DNA of 64,000 nt, from positions 610,527-674,526 of the forward strand of contig NZ_JAHXRL010000002.1 in assembly GCF_019392245.1 (NCBI RefSeq). Reading direction: 5' to 3'. The notes under the pieces were generated by a model. That model worked only from the letters and a program-made list of their open reading frames with translations. It was not told the DNA's origin and did not search any database. Position 1 is the first letter of the stretch; the number at the start of each line of letters is the position of its first letter. Made by a program: the position numbers and the translations under genes. This DNA is from Sulfitobacter sp. CW3. Its GTDB lineage: Bacteria > Pseudomonadota > Alphaproteobacteria > Rhodobacterales > Rhodobacteraceae. Shown here piece by piece: positions 60,684 to 64,000 of the stretch.

Positions 60684-62486
60684 TCAGTTCGGCAGTGCGA
60701 ACACTGTCAGCTGTCCACCCAAGGCAGTGTAGTCGCTAAGAGCGGCATAACCACCCACAGCACCCAGACCATCGTTAGGGTTGGTCAGACCAGCCGCCAG
60801 ACCGATGCCGGCCCAGCCACCAACACCTGACAAGATGCCGATATACTGCTTACCAGCATGCTCGTAGGTCATCACGTTACCGATGATGCCCGACGGGGTT
60901 TTGAACTTGTACAGTTCCTCGCCGGTGTCTGCGTGCACAGCCTTCAGATAACCTTCGAGTGTGCCGTAGAACACGACGTCACCCGCCGTTGCCAAAGGAC
61001 CGGACCATACCGAGAACTGCTCGGGCAGCGACCATTTGATCTCGCCTTTGGTGTTGTCCCACGCGATGAAGTTACCCATGCCGCCGTGGCTGTCAGGGGC
61101 AGGATACATCGCCAATGTGGCACCCACATAAGGTTGACCAGCGGTATAGCTGACGCGGAATGGTTCATAGTCCATACACACATGGTTGGTCGGAACGTAC
61201 ATCAGCTCGGTCTTTGGCGAATACGCCGCAGGTTGCTGATCCTTGGACCCAAGGGCCGCAGGACAGATACCGGTCGAGTTGACGTCTTCGCCGTTCTGCT
61301 CGGTCGAGTATTGAGCAACAACCGCAGGACGACCATAGGTATCCGAACTTGGATCCATATCAACGCCTGTGGTCCAGTTGACTGCTGGGTCAAACTTCTC
61401 AGCTACCAACAGCTCGCCCGATACGCGGTCCATGGTATAGCCCAGACCGTTACGGTCAAAGTGGGTCAAGAGCTTGCGCTCCACGCCATCAATTTCCTGC
61501 TCCGAAAGGATCATTTCGTTGATGCCGTCAAAGTCCCACTCATCATGCGGGGTCATCTGATAGAACCACTTGGCCACACCTGTGTCGATATCGCGGGCCA
61601 TGATTGTCATGGACCAGCGGTTATCGCCAGGACGCTGGGCAGGGTTCCATGTCGACGGGTTACCGGTGCCATAGTAGAACAGGTTCTCGTCCATATCAGC
61701 CGAGTACCAGCCCCACGTGGTGCCGCCACCAATCATCCATTGATCGCCTTCCCAAGTGTTCGTACCCGAGTTTTCGCCAACAGGCTGACCCAGATGCGTG
61801 GTGTTCACCGGATCAATCAGGATGTCGCTGTCTGGCCCCATCGAATAGGCGCGCCATTCTTGTGCGCCTGTTTCCATGTTATACGCTGTCACCGACCCAC
61901 GCACACCAAACTCACCACCCGAAATACCGACAATGACTTTGTCTTTGACGGGCAGAACCGTGGCAGTGTTGGTTTCGCCAATCGCCGCGTCACCATTTTG
62001 AACTTCCCAGACGACATCGCCTGTATTTGCGTCCAGCGCGACAACCTTGGTGTCCGCCTGATGCAAGAAGATCTTGCCGTTCGCATATGCCACGCCGCGG
62101 TTTACGGTATCACAACACATGACCGGGATAACATCCGGGTCTTGCTTGGGTTCATATTTCCAAACGATCTTGCCTTCGTCAGCAAGGTTCAGAGCATACA
62201 CGATATTGGGGAACGGTGTATGGACATACATCATATCCCCGATCACCAGCGGCGAACCTTCGTGCCCGCGCAAAACACCGGTTGAGAACGTCCACGCAAC
62301 TTGCAGATCATCAACGTTGTCCGCGTTGATCTCATTGAGTTCTGAGTAGCGTTGGTTTTTATAGTCGCCGGTTTGAATGGCCCATTGAGCAGAATTGCTC
62401 ATCTGGGTCATCAGATCGTCGTTTGCAGATGCCATACCGGCAACACAAACAGCAATCCCAGCCGTTAAAAGCGATAGCCTTTTCAT
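60684..62486 (-). CDS. xoxF: Lanthanide-dependent methanol dehydrogenase XoxF
   Basis: A 600-residue PQQ-dependent eight-bladed propeller with a signal peptide (cleavage about 22). The adjacent-cysteine pair MCCDTVNRG (about 124-125), the PQQ-site glutamate in GGEFGVRG (about 192) and the WDFDG motif (D about 318 and 320) are present. The second aspartate, two residues after the catalytic one, is the lanthanide ligand that separates XoxF from calcium-dependent MxaF. It converts methanol to formaldehyde in the periplasm. The ATG at 62486 follows AGGGAGG. It is the core of the xox operon. Confidence 0.97.
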   Translation of the reverse strand: MKRLSLLTAGIAVCVAGMASANDDLMTQMSNSAQWAIQTGDYKNQRYSELNEINADNVDDLQVAWTFSTGVLRGHEGSPLVIGDMMYVHTPFPNIVYALNLADEGKIVWKYEPKQDPDVIPVMCCDTVNRGVAYANGKIFLHQADTKVVALDANTGDVVWEVQNGDAAIGETNTATVLPVKDKVIVGISGGEFGVRGSVTAYNMETGAQEWRAYSMGPDSDILIDPVNTTHLGQPVGENSGTNTWEGDQWMIGGGTTWGWYSADMDENLFYYGTGNPSTWNPAQRPGDNRWSMTIMARDIDTGVAKWFYQMTPHDEWDFDGINEMILSEQEIDGVERKLLTHFDRNGLGYTMDRVSGELLVAEKFDPAVNWTTGVDMDPSSDTYGRPAVVAQYSTEQNGEDVNSTGICPAALGSKDQQPAAYSPKTELMYVPTNHVCMDYEPFRVSYTAGQPYVGATLAMYPAPDSHGGMGNFIAWDNTKGEIKWSLPEQFSVWSGPLATAGDVVFYGTLEGYLKAVHADTGEELYKFKTPSGIIGNVMTYEHAGKQYIGILSGVGGWAGIGLAAGLTNPNDGLGAVGGYAALSDYTALGGQLTVFALPN

Positions 62487-62611
62487 CAAAGTACCTCCCT
62501 AGTATGCGGCGGTATTGCCGCTAAATGACGCACAGTCCCAACACAGGGAAATGCATCAGTTCTTCTCCGTTCACCCTAATTGAGCCTGGGCAATACGAGG
62601 AAATTCTGGCC

Positions 62612-63007
62612 TCACGATCCCCCTTCTTCGAGGGTCGCGAGATACGCAATTATGTTCACCCGGTCGTCTTCCTTGCGCAGCCCAGCAAAGGACATCTTGG
62701 TCCCTTTTGCATAGTCGCGAGGCTTTTCAAGAAACGCCGTCAGCTCTTCTGGGGTCCAGGTTTTCCCGGCCGCGCCCATGTCGCTCAGAACAGAAGAATA
62801 TTTGAAATCCGGCACAGCGCCGACAGCGCGGCCCACGATCCCGTTCAGGACAGGGCCAACCTTGTTCTTGGCCTCCGCCCCCACATCGTGACAGGCCTTG
62901 CACTTGCGGAAAACCTTTTCACCCGCTTCCGCATCACCAGCAACATCTGCGAATGCACCAACAGGAAGCATCGTCAAAAAGGTAACAGCAACAATTTTTT
63001 TCAACAT
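62612..63007 (-). CDS. Class I cytochrome c (c2/c550 type) in the xox operon
   Basis: A 131-residue cytochrome with a signal peptide (KKIVAVTFLTMLPVGAFAD, cleavage about 21). The haem motif CKACH (about 35-39) follows the GEKVFRKC helix, and the methionine ligand lies in GTKMSFAGLRK (about 104). It resembles mobile electron carriers that link methanol oxidation to a terminal oxidase. It lies between fghA and xoxF, about 125 bases before xoxF, with an AAAGG RBS. Confidence 0.88.
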   Translation of the reverse strand: MLKKIVAVTFLTMLPVGAFADVAGDAEAGEKVFRKCKACHDVGAEAKNKVGPVLNGIVGRAVGAVPDFKYSSVLSDMGAAGKTWTPEELTAFLEKPRDYAKGTKMSFAGLRKEDDRVNIIAYLATLEEGGS

Positions 63008-63038
63008 ATCAAGCCTTTCTGGGCCTTTCGTTATTTAA

Positions 63039-63863
63039 CTAGTTCAGACGTCCGGCGTGCCATGCCACATGATCACCGGCGAAACTGTTCACAAAGAAAT
63101 ACGAATGGTCGTATCCGTCTTGTATCCGCACCTGCCCCGGCTGCCTGCGACGGGCCATCGTGTCTGCCAGCGCTTCGGGTTTAAGCAGGTCCAGAAACTG
63201 ATCCCGTGACCCCTGATCCACCAGCATGTCACCCTTCCAACCGTGCTCTTCCAACAGCAAGGTCGCGTCGTATTCGGCCCATGTGCTCTCGTCGTCGCCC
63301 AGATACGCGCTTAGTTGTTTGCGGCCCCAATCGGATTGGGTCGGGTGCGCGATCGGCGCAAACGCCGACAAGGATTCAAACAGATCGGCGTTGCGAATGG
63401 CGATGGTGATTGCCCCAAGGCCGCCCATCGAATGGCCTGTAATGCCATGGCGGTCCTGCAACGGAAGGTTCGACATAACGACCGACCGCAACTCGCTCAC
63501 GATATAATCGTACATCCTGTAATGGCTTTTCCACGGATCGCGCGTCGCATTGACGTAAAACCCGGCACCTTGCCCCAGATCATAGGATTCGTCGTCGCTG
63601 ACGCCCGCCCCACGCGGCGATGTGTCGGGAAAGATCACCGCCAACCCGTGTTTGGCAGCGTGTTCCTGAAAACCTGCCTTGGTCATCGCGTTTTCATGGG
63701 TGCAGGACAGGCCACTGAGGTACCATAAAACCGGCACGGGGCCAAATTCGGCCTGCGGCGGTAAATAGGCCGCAAACGTCATCTCGCATCCACAGGTGTT
63801 CGACGGGTGCCGAAAAACCTGCTGACGCCCCCCAAAACTCCGATTCTCCGAGATCAGCTCCAT
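63039..63863 (-). CDS. fghA: S-formylglutathione hydrolase FghA
   Basis: A 274-residue esterase-D-type serine hydrolase that hydrolyses S-formylglutathione to formate and glutathione. The nucleophile elbow GHSMGG is near residues 143-148, with the Asp/His triad partners in the D-Q-G-S-R-D-Q (about 222) and YDHSYFF (about 255) segments. WYLSGLSCTHEN is the family N-terminal hallmark. The ATG at 63863 is chosen over a TTG nine bases earlier. It lies five bases after adhI. Confidence 0.95.
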   Translation of the reverse strand: MELISENRSFGGRQQVFRHPSNTCGCEMTFAAYLPPQAEFGPVPVLWYLSGLSCTHENAMTKAGFQEHAAKHGLAVIFPDTSPRGAGVSDDESYDLGQGAGFYVNATRDPWKSHYRMYDYIVSELRSVVMSNLPLQDRHGITGHSMGGLGAITIAIRNADLFESLSAFAPIAHPTQSDWGRKQLSAYLGDDESTWAEYDATLLLEEHGWKGDMLVDQGSRDQFLDLLKPEALADTMARRRQPGQVRIQDGYDHSYFFVNSFAGDHVAWHAGRLN

Positions 63864-63868
63864 ATTCT

Positions 63869-64000
63869 TCAAAACTCCACGACGGCGCGGATTGATTTGC
63901 CTTGGTGCATCAGTTCGAAGCCATGGTTGATTTCGTCCAATGTCAGTTTGTGGGTGATCATCGGGTCGATCTCGATCTTGCCGCTCATGTACCAGTCGAC
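63869..64000 (-). CDS. adhI: S-(hydroxymethyl)glutathione dehydrogenase, C-terminal part (cut by window edge)
   Basis: The last 43 codons on the minus strand read WYMSGKIEIDPMITHKLTLDEINHGFELMHQGKSIRAVVEF before a TGA at 63871-63869, the conserved tail of class III alcohol dehydrogenase (AdhI/FlhA/FrmA). The rest, including the zinc sites, lies beyond the window. It oxidises the glutathione adduct of formaldehyde to S-formylglutathione, feeding FghA next door. Confidence 0.9.
   Translation of the reverse strand, partial: VDWYMSGKIEIDPMITHKLTLDEINHGFELMHQGKSIRAVVEF

Noticed and set aside
60858..62285. Long plus-strand open frame of 475 codons opposite xoxF
   Set aside because: It mirrors xoxF codon usage on the opposite strand, has His/Arg/Val-biased composition, no RBS and no recognisable domain; xoxF is unmistakable.
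1..64000. tRNA or rRNA genes, CRISPR arrays, insertion sequences, prophage or attachment sites
   Set aside because: Reading both strands, I saw no cloverleaf-like sequence with a TTCRANTC loop, no regularly spaced repeats, no transposase and no phage gene.

Overview
This 64 kb window reads as a chromosomal segment of a marine Rhodobacteraceae (Roseobacter-group) alphaproteobacterium. The evidence is an alphaproteobacterial flagellar set (flaF, flbT, a MucR-type regulator, short 278-residue flagellins, MotE and DUF6468 neighbours), a lanthanide-type XoxF methanol dehydrogenase island with glutathione-linked formaldehyde oxidation, and a phosphonate locus. The genus cannot be resolved from sequence reading alone. 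I see no tRNA, rRNA, CRISPR array or insertion sequence.

Layout. (1) 1-5.2 kb: phosphonate uptake and processing, phnD (cut by the window edge), phnC, phnE, a SAM methyltransferase and phnM, tightly coupled. They are followed by a decayed locus in which an MFS transporter fragment with an internal stop runs into a sulfatase that has lost its catalytic N-terminus. (2) 5.2-13 kb: accessory genes. These are a LysR regulator divergent from a CmcJ-like oxidoreductase and an SDR, a zinc-less MDR reductase, a sulfotransferase with a textbook CtrA box upstream, a sensor kinase overlapping a molybdopterin-domain-like periplasmic protein, and a DUF892 ferritin-like stress protein. (3) 13-50 kb: a nearly complete flagellar super-cluster of about 38 genes in alternating blocks. 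It covers the export apparatus, rod, rings, hook, hook-filament junction, two tandem flagellins, motor and stators. Embedded in it are several proteins with no recognised family: 591, 370, 252 and 89 residues, plus a second FliL-like protein. No fliA, flgM, fliD, fliS, fliO or chemotaxis genes are visible. (4) 50-64 kb: a DUF1275 membrane protein, then the methanol region. A seven-gene minus-strand operon carries a PQQ-system binding protein, a YVTN beta-propeller, two small exported proteins and a complete ABC importer. A plus-strand operon (MxaD-like, a second beta-propeller, SoxYZ-like) meets the minus-strand operon adhI-fghA-cytochrome c-xoxF-xoxG-xoxJ-CXXCW stop-to-stop.

How it works together. 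XoxF oxidises methanol in the periplasm and passes electrons to XoxG and a second small cytochrome c. The formaldehyde produced is captured by glutathione and taken to formate by AdhI and FghA. The neighbouring ABC importer is a good candidate for lanthanide or cofactor supply. In the flagellar cluster, non-coding regions repeatedly carry a YAAGAATA-type element, with a near-identical 16-base form upstream of both fliF/fliL and flgE. This suggests one DNA-binding regulator coordinates the blocks. The two flagellin mRNAs share a conserved 5' leader next to flbT, which suggests post-transcriptional control.
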